A stretch of 43,866 nt of DNA from Moraxella caviae (GTDB taxonomy: Bacteria; Pseudomonadota; Gammaproteobacteria; Pseudomonadales; Moraxellaceae): contig NZ_MUXU01000003.1 of NCBI RefSeq assembly GCF_002014985.1, positions 1-43,866 of the forward strand. Reading direction: 5' to 3'. The position numbers were made by a program, and so were the translations under genes. The notes beneath the pieces are model-generated. The model ran no database searches. It saw only the letters and a program-made list of their open reading frames with translations, and was not told the DNA's origin. This document shows, in pieces, positions 35,838-43,866 of the stretch; positions within the stretch are counted from its first letter, which is position 1; each line of letters opens with the position of its first letter.

Positions 35838-37130
35838 TTAGCGATTGAGCATAGCTGTGCCGAATTTTACCACGGAATTTGAGTTGGCTGCAAATGTGTT
35901 AAATGCAAACAACAAATCGGTCACTTGATAATCTTGGATTAATTTAGGCAAACTTCCTTTAAAATGACGATAGTCAATGACGTAGATTTCATCATAATGC
36001 GCTGCCAAATAAGGTGCGAGTGCGTTACCAAAAGAGTCTTTGACTACGATGATTTTGCGCCCACTGGTATTTTTGGTTTTGATGCGTAACAAAGGATAGT
36101 CCCCGCCCAAAAACGCGCCGTAGCTATTACTGCTTTCGGCAAATAATACCCATGGAGATCCGGCATCGGCGTTGTTATGATCCATTTTTTTGGTGTTAAT
36201 GGTGACGCTAATGTCGTCGTGGTTAGGCAGTTTGTAATACTCAAGAAAGTCAGGATTCTTTTTTAGTTCTTGGTCACGAGTGTAATTATACAAACTCCCC
36301 ATAAAGCTTTTTTCTTGCTTGACTATTTGCATTTGGTCAAGCTCAACTGGCGTAAATCCAGCAGTTCGAGCCATGGCGCGGTACGCATAATAAGCTCCAA
36401 GTCCTGTCCAGTGATGGTCGGTGCGAAATGCGATGTACTCATCTCTGTGAGGCAACATTTCTTCGTAAGCTGGCACAGGCAGGATGCCTAAGTCAAGCAA
36501 AGAATTGAAAATTTGAATATTTTCCCACTCTTTTTTGATGCCGTCATTTACTTGTTTTGGCAAGTAAAAATCGCTACCAGATGGAATCATCATGGCGTAC
36601 ATGCGCACTGAGGCATCAAGCGTATTGCGATATGTATTGAGCATGTCTGCATAAGGCGAGACGGTTGCTTTGCTACCGCCAAAATTCTGCACCACGCGGC
36701 CATCAACCACAATCACGCCTTTGATTCGGTTGAATTCTGCATCATCAACTTCGAAATCTAGCGGATCTTGCTCTTTGTTGACTGCCTCGTCTGTGGCGGC
36801 ATTTTGTGTTGTGGTTGAGTGACTGGCTGGTGGCGTGGCAGGCTCAATCACACGAAATTCTTGGCTTTTGATTCCCTTAATCGTATTGATGTGATTGGCA
36901 AAACCAATCCATAGATTGCGATACGGAAAGTGATCATTGTAATACTCTTCAAAGCTTTTTTCGTACTCTCCAGAAAGTACGCTGTCTTTTGTGGCGACTG
37001 GCTTGGGAGCGAGCTCTCGATTTTCGTCTTCTGAGATGGTTTGCTGCGGCATAAACCAAAATGCAATGCCACCAACAACCAACGCAACAATAAAGAGCAT
37101 AGAGTTAAGAATCATGATGATGTTTTTCAT
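35838..37130 (-). CDS. DHHW/AlgX-like membrane-anchored protein of an O-acetylation system
   Basis: From the ATG at 37130 (AGGGGG 6 nt upstream) the product has 430 residues. An N-terminal signal anchor (about 7-27) places the rest in the periplasm. The motif FRTDHHWTGLG (Asp238, His239, His240, Trp241) and a distal VVKDSFGNAL (Ser366) are the hallmarks of DHHW/AlgX/AlgJ proteins of the SGNH superfamily. These work with MBOAT proteins to carry acetyl groups to periplasmic glycans. A Thr/Ala/Glu-rich stretch lies at 97-125. It starts 10 nt after the MBOAT gene, so the two are co-transcribed. Confidence 0.8.
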   Translation of the reverse strand: MKNIIMILNSMLFIVALVVGGIAFWFMPQQTISEDENRELAPKPVATKDSVLSGEYEKSFEEYYNDHFPYRNLWIGFANHINTIKGIKSQEFRVIEPATPPASHSTTTQNAATDEAVNKEQDPLDFEVDDAEFNRIKGVIVVDGRVVQNFGGSKATVSPYADMLNTYRNTLDASVRMYAMMIPSGSDFYLPKQVNDGIKKEWENIQIFNSLLDLGILPVPAYEEMLPHRDEYIAFRTDHHWTGLGAYYAYRAMARTAGFTPVELDQMQIVKQEKSFMGSLYNYTRDQELKKNPDFLEYYKLPNHDDISVTINTKKMDHNNADAGSPWVLFAESSNSYGAFLGGDYPLLRIKTKNTSGRKIIVVKDSFGNALAPYLAAHYDEIYVIDYRHFKGSLPKLIQDYQVTDLLFAFNTFAANSNSVVKFGTAMLNR

Positions 37131-37140
37131 GAAGCACCCC

Positions 37141-38541
37141 CTAGAATCTAAAGTAAATGAATGGGTTATAGGTGCTGCCAACCAGCAATGCAATTGATAT
37201 CACAAGATAGATAACGCTTTGCATCATGTCAGTAGCCACAACCGTACTGCTTGAACATTTGGCGGCAAGGATATTTTGCATTTTGCGATGGATGGGAATA
37301 CACGCCAGCAGCGCAAACGCAATCCAGTAGATATTTGACTGCAAAATAGAGATTTCTTTGTAGCTTGACAAAGGCGCATTGGTTAGACCAAACATAATTT
37401 GCAAATGTTGTAGCAGTTGCGTTAAGTCGGTGAAATAGAAAATAGCCCAACCAACCACAATAAAGAACAAGGCGTAGATATGTTGGAAAATTGCTGGCGA
37501 TGCTTTTAGGATTTTAGCTAAGAAGAATTTTTCGATGAGCAGCAAAATACCAAAATATAAGCCCCATAGCACAAAGTTCCAACTTGCACCATGCCAAAAA
37601 CCCGTTAGCATCCAAACAATCATAATATTGCGCACTTGGCGGTAGCGGTTGCCACCAAGCGGGATGTACACATAATCTTTAAAGAAAGAAGACAGAGAGA
37701 TGTGCCATCTGCGCCAAAAATCTGTAATTGATTTGGCGATATAAGGATGTCTGAAGTTTTCATGATAACGGAAACCAAACATGCGCCCTAAGCCCAGCGC
37801 CATGTCTGAATAGCCTGAAAAATCAAAATAAATTTGCAAGGTGTAGAACATTACCCCAATCCATGCACCAAGCACGGTCGCTGTTGCAGGGTCTTGTTGT
37901 AAAAGAGGTTCGGCCAAAGCCCCGGCGGTATTGGCGATAAACACTTTTTTAAACAAGCCGCGACTAAATCGAGTGATGCCGGCATGGAAGTCCATCCAGC
38001 GCACACGACGCTCCATCGTTTCTTTAGCGATATGTCCATAGCGAATGACAGGGCCGGCAACCAAGTGATGGAAATTGGCAATATAAACCAAAAATGAGCC
38101 GAAGTTGCGCTGAGCCTGAACACGTCCGTACCATACATCCAGCGTGTACGAAATTGACATGAAGACATAAAAAGAAATACCCAAAGGCAGAGCAAAGCTC
38201 GGCTGAGCAATGTTTAGATTGGTGAGTGCATTGATATTATCAACCACAAAGCCGGAATATTTAAAAATGGCCAAACAGCCAAGGTTAAATCCTAAGGTGC
38301 TGACAATACCAAGTTTTGCTTTCCAGGTATTTCTGTATTTTTCAATCCATAAACCATTGCAGTAGTCAAGCGTTGCCGAAGCAAGTAGTAGCAACACCCA
38401 AATTGGTTCGCCCCATGCATAAAAAATGATGGATGAGATGATTAAAATCCAGTTTTTGATAGCAATGGAAGGAAAAGCGTAATAAATTGCCAAAACAATT
38501 GGCAAAAATAAAAATATGAAAATTAGACTTGAAAAAACCAC
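37141..38541 (-). CDS. MBOAT family O-acyltransferase (AlgI/PatA-like), with poly-C tract at its start
   Basis: An inner-membrane acyltransferase that passes acetyl groups from cytoplasmic donors to the periplasmic face. With the GTG start at 38541 it has 466 residues and begins MVFSSLIFIFLFLPI, a very typical AlgI/PatA start. It has many hydrophobic helices, DFWRRWHISLSSFF (His280) and the catalytic motif TGFWHGASWNF (His317). Ten C residues directly precede the GTG, with GGAG beyond them. A longer frame to an ATG at 38619 adds an atypical leader and begins upstream of the predicted transcription start. It is the first gene of a three-gene operon. Confidence 0.85.
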   Translation of the reverse strand: MVFSSLIFIFLFLPIVLAIYYAFPSIAIKNWILIISSIIFYAWGEPIWVLLLLASATLDYCNGLWIEKYRNTWKAKLGIVSTLGFNLGCLAIFKYSGFVVDNINALTNLNIAQPSFALPLGISFYVFMSISYTLDVWYGRVQAQRNFGSFLVYIANFHHLVAGPVIRYGHIAKETMERRVRWMDFHAGITRFSRGLFKKVFIANTAGALAEPLLQQDPATATVLGAWIGVMFYTLQIYFDFSGYSDMALGLGRMFGFRYHENFRHPYIAKSITDFWRRWHISLSSFFKDYVYIPLGGNRYRQVRNIMIVWMLTGFWHGASWNFVLWGLYFGILLLIEKFFLAKILKASPAIFQHIYALFFIVVGWAIFYFTDLTQLLQHLQIMFGLTNAPLSSYKEISILQSNIYWIAFALLACIPIHRKMQNILAAKCSSSTVVATDMMQSVIYLVISIALLVGSTYNPFIYFRF

Positions 38542-38551
38542 GGGGGGGGGG
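38542..38551. repeat. Poly-G/poly-C tract (10) between SD and start of the MBOAT gene
   Basis: Ten G on the + strand read as C10 on the coding strand. GGAG ends 13 nt before the GTG start, and ten of those 13 nt are the tract. Homopolymer runs this long slip during replication and underlie phase variation; uspA1 of M. catarrhalis has a poly-G tract upstream of its ORF. It is the only homopolymer G/C run of this length in the window. Confidence 0.9.
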
Positions 38552-38569
38552 TAACTCCGTTTGATAAGA

Positions 38570-38596
38570 TTAATAAGTGCTAAATTGTGCAGACAT
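38570..38596 (-). other. Leader mini-ORF upstream of the MBOAT gene
   Basis: An 8-codon frame (ATG TCT GCA CAA TTT AGC ACT TAT, then TAA) lies between the predicted transcription start and the GGAG of the MBOAT gene. It has no SD and may be chance, but it would be the first ATG of the transcript. Confidence 0.2.
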
Positions 38597-38608
38597 AATT
38601 TGGCGTAT

Positions 38609-38636
38609 ATAATACACATTGTATTTGCGTTTTCAA
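38609..38636 (-). promoter_or_regulatory. Promoter of the O-acetylation operon
   Basis: On the minus strand TTGAAA (38636-38631) and TATTAT (38614-38609) are 16 bp apart. Transcription would start near 38602, giving a leader of about 60 nt. This places the upstream ATG at 38619 outside the transcript and supports the GTG at 38541. Confidence 0.6.
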
Positions 38637-38642
38637 TTAAAA

Positions 38643-38660
38643 TTTATCATTTTTGATAAA
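38643..38660. promoter_or_regulatory. Palindrome next to the -35 of the O-acetylation promoter
   Basis: TTTATCA (38643-38649) and TGATAAA (38654-38660) are a perfect inverted repeat with 4 bp between. It ends 6 bp from the -35 box. It may be an operator; it is too AT-rich to be a good terminator. Confidence 0.4.
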
Positions 38661-38760
38661 AATAGTCTTAAATTCATGTTTTTATAGGTTTGTTTGGCGA
38701 AAGAAGGATGGTGAGCAAGCGTTTTGTACTGCCGATTGCAGATATAAACTTTGCAAGGAT

Positions 38761-38769
38761 TGGTATGAT
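38761..38769 (+). promoter_or_regulatory. Extended -10 promoter upstream of the EcsC-family gene
   Basis: TGGTATGAT lies about 145 nt before the ATG at 38914. No good -35 is seen. The rest of 38661-38913 contains no gene that I can support. Confidence 0.35.
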
Positions 38770-38913
38770 GGATATTGCGTTTGGGTTAAAATTTGAGTAT
38801 TCTCATGTGAAGAGATGTGAAATTGGGCTAAGATGACGCTTGTAAATTTCGGTGATATTGAGGTTGGTGTGTCGCATAATAAGCCCATACAAGCTACCTA
38901 AAAGGATAATGCA

Positions 38914-39924
38914 ATGACTCAAAATGAGACTGCGAGTAATAATGTGAATGATGCGGCTGACGACCCCAAAGGTCAGCGAGATCTTGCTCAAGCTGGCGTT
39001 TTTACCTCAAGTAAACCACCCAAACTCAAAGCCACCTTAAGCAAACTCGGTGCGTATTTGGGTGATTTGTACACTTCATCACGCACGAAGGATGCGCACG
39101 CTTATCAAGCGGTGGATTTAAGTCAGTCGCAGTTTGGCGAAGACGCATTTCACCGTCAAGGCTCGCAAATGGCAGGGCGGCTTTTCGGCGGTAAAATCGC
39201 CAAGGTGCAAAAATTGGCAGGTAAAGTCGTGCCAGCGTCCGCATTTGAAAGTTTGTCCAATGCGCTGTTTGATAAACTTGCGGCGTGGGCAAGTGCATGG
39301 GCGGCAAAGGATTTGTCTAAAGACATTCGCCTTGCTAAGCTCGGTGCGCTCACCGACAAAGAGCGTGATGATTTTGCCTATGACATCGCCAATCAAAACC
39401 GTGCGCTTGCCGTGGTGGGTGGCGTGGCTGGCTTGGCAGGATTAAAAGGCGTGGTAGCAGACAGCGCATGGCTTTTGATGGTGTCTTTAAAGTCGGTGTA
39501 TCAGCTGGCGATGATTTATGATATGCCTTTAACGGGCAAAGATGGCGTGCGTTTGGCTTATGGTGTGTTATCTGGCGCAAATTTAGAAAAACTTCAAGAA
39601 AAACAAGTGCTTATGACCGCTTTGGCGCTTGGAAACAGTATGCTTTTAAGCGCAAAACAGACCGATTTGCGCACTGAAATTGGCAAAATGGGCGCAAACC
39701 ATCTGGCAGCCCAGCCTTACACCGAGCAGCTTTTGCAGCTTGCCGATTATGTGGATTTGGATAAATTTAACTCAAGCTGGCTCAATAAACTTTTGCCGCT
39801 GGCGTCCGTGGCGGTGGGTGCGCATTATAATGGACAGCTGATTGATGAAGTGCTGGGTACGGCAATGGCGACGTTTCGCCACGAGCGCCCAAAATTACTC
39901 AGCGCACCTGCGCCAGTACAATAA
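38914..39924 (+). CDS. EcsC family protein
   Basis: A 336-residue protein of the EcsC family, named after a protein encoded with the Bacillus EcsAB transporter; its biochemical role is unknown. Visible features are a polar N-terminus (1-40), an Ala-rich amphipathic middle, a glycine/alanine-rich hydrophobic hairpin (ALAVVGGVAGLAGLKGVVAD, about 165-184), and the family-like segment DSAWLLMVSLKSVYQLAMIY. AAAGGA lies 7 nt before the ATG. It is divergent from the O-acetylation operon and just upstream of the rpsL promoter. No EcsA or EcsB genes are present. Confidence 0.8.
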   Translation: MTQNETASNNVNDAADDPKGQRDLAQAGVFTSSKPPKLKATLSKLGAYLGDLYTSSRTKDAHAYQAVDLSQSQFGEDAFHRQGSQMAGRLFGGKIAKVQKLAGKVVPASAFESLSNALFDKLAAWASAWAAKDLSKDIRLAKLGALTDKERDDFAYDIANQNRALAVVGGVAGLAGLKGVVADSAWLLMVSLKSVYQLAMIYDMPLTGKDGVRLAYGVLSGANLEKLQEKQVLMTALALGNSMLLSAKQTDLRTEIGKMGANHLAAQPYTEQLLQLADYVDLDKFNSSWLNKLLPLASVAVGAHYNGQLIDEVLGTAMATFRHERPKLLSAPAPVQ

Positions 39925-39952
39925 ATCTGTGTAATAAAATTGCCATCAGCAC

Positions 39953-39981
39953 TTGAATTCTTTGGGTTTTTGCCCTATAAT
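39953..39981 (+). promoter_or_regulatory. Promoter of the str operon (rpsL-rpsG-fusA-tuf)
   Basis: TTGAAT (39953-39958) and TATAAT (39976-39981) are 17 bp apart, 28 bp after the EcsC-family stop. The leader to rpsL is about 100 nt and starts with a small CCCT-AAT-AGGG repeat. Confidence 0.85.
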
Positions 39982-40086
39982 ACATCGTCCCTAATAGGGT
40001 AAGTGCGCCCAAAAAGTGCATAAAGGCTTGATTTGTCAGGCATTATGTGCGATGGGCGATTTGTTAATCAACGGGAGAAATTGCCA

Positions 40087-40461
40087 ATGGCAACTACAAA
40101 CCAGCTAATCCGCAAGGGTCGCACCAGCATCAAGGAAAAGTCAAAAGTTCCTGCGCTACAAGCGTGCCCACAGCGTCGTGGCGTGTGTACTCGTGTTTAC
40201 ACCACCACACCTAAAAAACCAAACTCAGCCATGCGTAAAGTGTGCCGTGTTCGTTTGACTTCTGGCTATGAAGTATCAAGCTACATCGGCGGTGAAGGCC
40301 ACAACCTTCAAGAGCACAGCGTGGTACTAATCCGTGGCGGTCGTGTAAAAGACCTTCCGGGTGTTCGCTATCACACCGTTCGTGGTGCGCTTGACTGTGC
40401 GGGCGTTAAAGACCGTAAGCAAGGCCGTTCTAAGTACGGTGCGAAACGTCCTAAGGCATAA
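40087..40461 (+). CDS. rpsL: 30S ribosomal protein S12
   Basis: S12 sits at the decoding centre and affects accuracy. The 124 residues start [12 protein letters not shown]. Lys43 (TTPKKPNS) and Lys88 ([12 protein letters not shown]) are wild type, so no classical streptomycin-resistance change is present. GGGAG lies 9 nt before the ATG at 40087; a longer frame from 40033 is not S12-like. Confidence 0.98.
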   Translation: MATTNQLIRKGRTSIKEKSKVPALQACPQRRGVCTRVYTTTPKKPNSAMRKVCRVRLTSGYEVSSYIGGEGHNLQEHSVVLIRGGRVKDLPGVRYHTVRGALDCAGVKDRKQGRSKYGAKRPKA

Positions 40462-40711
40462 TTATCGTTCATGCCTTAAATTATACGCTTAAATTTTAGG
40501 TGAATTTTCAATCATTTGAACTTTTAATCACTTAATAAATATGGCGTTGATTTTAGACAGTGTGATAATCCATTACTTTAAGACAAAGTATTTAATGAAC
40601 TTGTGCATAGTTGTGAGAATGTGTGTTAATCACCTATGTTCACAATCATGCAGTAAGGCTGGTTAAACCTAGCTTTATACCAGACAATCCTGAATAAATA
40701 AGGAAACTATT
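40462..40711 (+). promoter_or_regulatory. rpsL-rpsG intercistronic region
   Basis: A 250-nt gap without a gene. TTGTGA (40611-40616) and TCACAA (40640-40645) form an inverted repeat. In E. coli S7 represses translation at the rpsL-rpsG junction; a similar role is possible but the fold here is not verified. Confidence 0.35.
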
Positions 40712-41185
40712 ATGCCACGTCGTCGTGTCGTCGCTGCCCGTGAAATTCTACCAGATCCAAAATTCGGCAGCCAAACCATCGCAAAATTCATCAACCACGT
40801 TATGGTTGATGGTAAAAAATCAGTCGCAGAAAAAATCGTTTATGGCGCACTAGAAACCGTTGCTGCCAAGCGTAATGTAGAAGATCCTGTGGCTTTCTTT
40901 GAAGAAGTGCTAGAAAGCGTTCGCCCAACGGTGGAAGTAAAAGCTCGCCGTGTTGGTGGTGCTACTTACCAAGTACCTATGGAAGTACGTCCCTCCCGTC
41001 GTACTGCCCTAGCCATGCGTTGGCTTGCTGACGCTGCTGCGAAGCGCTCTGAAAAATCAATGGCGCTACGTTTGGCAGGCGAGCTAAATGACGCTGCTGA
41101 AGGTAAAGGCGCTGCCATCAAAAAACGTGATGACGTTCACCGTATGGCAGACGCGAACAAAGCGTTCTCACACTTCCGCTTCTAA
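40712..41185 (+). CDS. rpsG: 30S ribosomal protein S7
   Basis: S7 nucleates assembly of the 30S head and contacts E-site tRNA. The 157-residue product begins [20 protein letters not shown], with the conserved [17 protein letters not shown] and the C-terminal [25 protein letters not shown] precedes the ATG at 40712. Confidence 0.98.
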   Translation: MPRRRVVAAREILPDPKFGSQTIAKFINHVMVDGKKSVAEKIVYGALETVAAKRNVEDPVAFFEEVLESVRPTVEVKARRVGGATYQVPMEVRPSRRTALAMRWLADAAAKRSEKSMALRLAGELNDAAEGKGAAIKKRDDVHRMADANKAFSHFRF

Positions 41186-41422
41186 TGTTTTATGCTGCTT
41201 TGTGCAGTGGCTAAATATTAAAGCTGCGGCTGGCATCAGCGTGTTTGGTGTCAGTCGTGGGTGTAAGGCTTGATTGGTTCATCAGACTGTCATAAAAAAT
41301 TGCTACCATCATTGGCGCATGACAACGAACGATAGGTTTAATCAGCAGATTTTTAAACTGAATAAACACAAGCCAAGCCTTTCACTCTATCATTTCATTG
41401 ACGAATTTTTCTAGGAAAAATT

Positions 41423-43552
41423 ATGGCTCGTAAGACCCCCCTAAACAGATACCGCAACATTGGTATCTCAGCACACATTGATGCGGGTAAAACCACCACG
41501 TCTGAGCGTATCTTGTTCTACACAGGTAAAAGCCACAAGCTGGGCGAAGTGCACGAAGGCGCTGCGACCATGGACTGGATGGAACAAGAACAAGAGCGTG
41601 GTATTACCATCGCATCTGCTGCGACTACCTGCTTTTGGTCAGGTATGTCAAACCAATTCCCAGAACACCGCATCAACCTAATTGACACCCCCGGCCACGT
41701 TGACTTCACCATTGAAGTTGAGCGTTCTATGCGTGTACTTGACGGTGCGTGCATGGTGTACTGTGCGGTTGGTGGTGTACAGCCGCAGTCTGAAACCGTA
41801 TGGCGTCAGGCAAACAAATACCAAGTACCACGTCTTGCGTTTGTAAACAAAATGGACCGTACTGGTGCAAACTTCTTCCGCGTGGTTGAGCAAGTAAAAA
41901 CTCGCCTAGCAGGTAACCCAGTGCCAATCGTTGTGCCAATCGGTGCAGAAGATAACTTCACTGGTGTGATTGACCTTCTTGAAATGAAATCAATCATCTG
42001 GGACGAAGCTTCTCAAGGTATGAAGTTTGAGTATGGCGAAATTCCTGCTGATTTGGTTGAAACCGCTGAAGAATGGCGCAACAACATGGTTGAAGCTGCC
42101 GCTGAAAGCTCAGAAGAGTTGATGGACAAGTACCTAGAAGAAGGCGATTTGTCTCGTGAAGACATCATCGCAGGCTTGCGTACTCGTACTTTGGCGTGTG
42201 AAATCCAACCAATGCTTTGCGGTACTGCGTTCAAAAACAAAGGCGTACAGCGTATGCTTGACGCGGTGATTGAGCTATTGCCAGCACCAAATGACGTTGC
42301 CGACATCGAAGGTATCCTAGACGACAAAGACGAAACCAAAGCAACTCGTAAATCATCTGACGACGAGCCATTTGCTGGTCTTGCGTTCAAAATCCAAAAC
42401 GACAAATATGTAGGTAACCTAACTTACGTTCGTATTTACTCAGGTGTTGCACAGCAAGGCGACAGCGTTTACAACCCTGTGAAAATGAAGCGTGAGCGTA
42501 TCGGTCGTATCGTTGAAATGCACGCAAACTCTCAAGAAGAAGTTTCAGAAGCGCGTGCGGGCGACATCGTAGCATTCGTGGGTCTAAAAGACGTAACCAC
42601 TGGTGATACACTGTGCGACAACGACAACGTAATTACTCTAGAGCGTATGGAATTCCCAGACCCAGTAATTTCGTTGGCGGTTGAGCCGAAGACCAAAGCC
42701 GACCAAGAGAAGATGTCTATCGCACTTGGCCGTCTTGCAAAAGAAGACCCATCGTTCCGTGTTCGCACTGACGAAGAGTCTGGCCAAACCATCATCTCAG
42801 GTATGGGTGAGCTGCACCTTGACATCATCGTTGACCGTATGAAGCGTGAATTTAACGTTGAAGCGAACATCGGTGCGCCACAGGTTGCTTATCGTGAAAC
42901 CATTCGTTCAACTGTTGAAGTTGAAGGTAAATTCGTACGTCAAACTGGTGGTCGTGGTAAGTTCGGTCATGTTTGGCTACGTCTAGAACCACTTGATCCA
43001 GAAGGTGATGTGGAATACGAATTTGCTGAAGAAATCGTAGGTGGTGTTGTACCAAAAGAATACCACGGTGCGGTTGATAAAGGTATCCAAGAGCGCATGA
43101 AAAACGGCGTTTTGGCTGGTTACCCAGTAGTAAACGTAAAAGCAACTTTGTACGATGGTTCTTACCACGACGTGGACTCTGACGAATTGTCGTTCAAAAT
43201 GGCAGGTTCTATGGCGTTCAAAAAAGGCTTCATGCAAGCAAGCCCAGCGCTACTTGAGCCTATCATGAAGGTAGAAGTTGAAACTCCAGAAGAATACATG
43301 GGCGACATCATGGGCGACCTAAACCGTCGTCGTGGTATGGTTCAAGGTATGGACGATCTACCGGGTGGTACTAAAGCAATCCGCGCTGAAGTACCATTGG
43401 CAGAGATGTTTGGTTATGCAACTCAAATGCGTTCTATGTCTCAAGGTCGTGCAACTTACTCTATGGAATTTGCAAAATACCAAGAAACGCCTAAGAACGT
43501 TGCTGACGAAATCATCAAGAAATTCACTGCTAAAGATGACGACGACGAGTAA
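41423..43552 (+). CDS. fusA: Elongation factor G
   Basis: EF-G is the GTPase that drives ribosomal translocation. The 709-residue product has the G1 motif AHIDAGKTT (17-25), the G3 DTPGHVDF, the G4 NKMD, and domains II-V including [17 protein letters not shown] and the C-terminal [26 protein letters not shown] lies before the ATG. A run of six C near codon 5 is too short to suggest phase variation. Confidence 0.98.
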   Translation: MARKTPLNRYRNIGISAHIDAGKTTTSERILFYTGKSHKLGEVHEGAATMDWMEQEQERGITIASAATTCFWSGMSNQFPEHRINLIDTPGHVDFTIEVERSMRVLDGACMVYCAVGGVQPQSETVWRQANKYQVPRLAFVNKMDRTGANFFRVVEQVKTRLAGNPVPIVVPIGAEDNFTGVIDLLEMKSIIWDEASQGMKFEYGEIPADLVETAEEWRNNMVEAAAESSEELMDKYLEEGDLSREDIIAGLRTRTLACEIQPMLCGTAFKNKGVQRMLDAVIELLPAPNDVADIEGILDDKDETKATRKSSDDEPFAGLAFKIQNDKYVGNLTYVRIYSGVAQQGDSVYNPVKMKRERIGRIVEMHANSQEEVSEARAGDIVAFVGLKDVTTGDTLCDNDNVITLERMEFPDPVISLAVEPKTKADQEKMSIALGRLAKEDPSFRVRTDEESGQTIISGMGELHLDIIVDRMKREFNVEANIGAPQVAYRETIRSTVEVEGKFVRQTGGRGKFGHVWLRLEPLDPEGDVEYEFAEEIVGGVVPKEYHGAVDKGIQERMKNGVLAGYPVVNVKATLYDGSYHDVDSDELSFKMAGSMAFKKGFMQASPALLEPIMKVEVETPEEYMGDIMGDLNRRRGMVQGMDDLPGGTKAIRAEVPLAEMFGYATQMRSMSQGRATYSMEFAKYQETPKNVADEIIKKFTAKDDDDE

Positions 43553-43849
43553 TTCGTCCGCCAGCACACTGCTTGATGCGCTTGTCAGCGCAAACTTTGC
43601 AAGGCGATCAAGCAGTACGGCAGTAAATTTTTGCTAAGATTTTTAGCATTTTACAACCGACAATTTGCCAAATCCGCCTATCCTTTATGGGGCAATTTTA
43701 AGATAAAACTTAGATTGTAGGGCGGTTTGGCAGATTGGGTTGAATCAGTTTTGTTTTGATGATTTATTTCAAATACGAAAATTCATCAAACGCCCTTTGT
43801 TTTAAACCGTGCGCATTTTTGATGTGCATTTAATAAAAGGATCAGTATC
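43553..43849 (+). other. fusA-tuf spacer with a perfect long-armed hairpin
   Basis: ACTGCTTGAT (43568-43577) and ATCAAGCAGT (43607-43616) are perfect inverted repeats enclosing a second hairpin GCGC-TTGTCA-GCGC. No T-run follows directly. A weak promoter match for tuf is TTGAAT (43740-43745) with TTTATT 17 bp on. No gene lies in the gap. Confidence 0.5.
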
Positions 43850-43866
43850 ATGGCAAAAGCCAAGTT
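43850..43866 (+). CDS. tuf: Elongation factor Tu, first codons only
   Basis: The ATG at 43850 is preceded by AAAGGA and encodes MAKAK before the window ends, the usual EF-Tu N-terminus. Its position after fusA fits the str operon. The gene is cut by the window edge, so only position and start support the call. Confidence 0.85.

Noticed and set aside
38542..38619. N-terminal extension of the MBOAT protein from ATG 38619 through the C-tract
   Set aside because: No SD at that ATG, the extension is unlike MBOAT N-termini, and the predicted promoter lies over or downstream of the ATG. It is kept only as an alternative in the finding.
41435..41441. C6 run near the start of fusA as a phase-variation tract
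   Set aside because: Too short to slip often, and fusA is essential.
1..43866. CRISPR array, insertion sequence, integrase or rRNA
   Set aside because: No regularly spaced repeat array, no transposase or integrase-like frame and no rRNA sequence were found.

Overview
The window is bacterial chromosome from a gammaproteobacterium of the Moraxellaceae, most likely a Moraxella. The reasons are the gene content (tRNA-Trp-secE-nusG-rplKAJL-rpoBC, rpsL-rpsG-fusA-tuf, minCDE, FabB, SotB), a TTG start on rpoC, moderate GC, and a poly-C tract of the kind known from Moraxella phase-variable genes. The species cannot be fixed from the sequence alone.

Layout. (1) 93-13106 carries transcription and translation genes, all on +: tRNA-Trp, secE, nusG, rplK, rplA, rplJ, rplL, rpoB, rpoC, closed by an intrinsic terminator. 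The rplL-rpoB gap (about 750 bp) holds a terminator, a promoter overlapping it and a second terminator, so it may encode a small RNA of about 150 nt. (2) 13107-13560 is a repeat-rich spacer with two families of palindromic repeats. (3) 13639-39924 is a block of about 27 kb with 17 genes unrelated to one another: serA, a glutathione reductase with foreign-looking codon use, a HAD phosphatase, a DedA protein, nagZ, prc, a two-component pair, an orphan adaptor-like lipoprotein, cytochrome b561, minCDE, sotB, pabB, fabB, a three-gene O-acetylation operon and an EcsC-family gene. (4) 39953-43866 is the str operon on +: rpsL, rpsG, fusA and the first codons of tuf. In pseudomonads rpoC is followed directly by rpsL, so the 27-kb block splits a linkage seen elsewhere.

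The most interesting locus is 34474-38660, on the - strand. A membrane-bound O-acyltransferase (MBOAT), a DHHW/AlgX-like periplasmic protein and an Ape1-like SGNH esterase form an apparent operon, which looks like an addition-and-removal system for O-acetyl groups on peptidoglycan or another cell-surface glycan. Its first gene has a run of ten C residues exactly between the Shine-Dalgarno (SD) sequence GGAG and the GTG start. The best promoter maps downstream of the only upstream in-frame ATG. Slippage in the tract would therefore change SD-to-start spacing and tune or switch translation of the acetyltransferase.

Other points: a two-component pair whose kinase has a roughly 70-residue insertion inside its ATPase domain and whose two genes each have direct repeats upstream; min genes split by a 390-bp gap between minC and minD; and a recurring extended -10 promoter motif (TGnTATAAT-like) across the window. 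All identifications come from reading the sequence; no database search was run.
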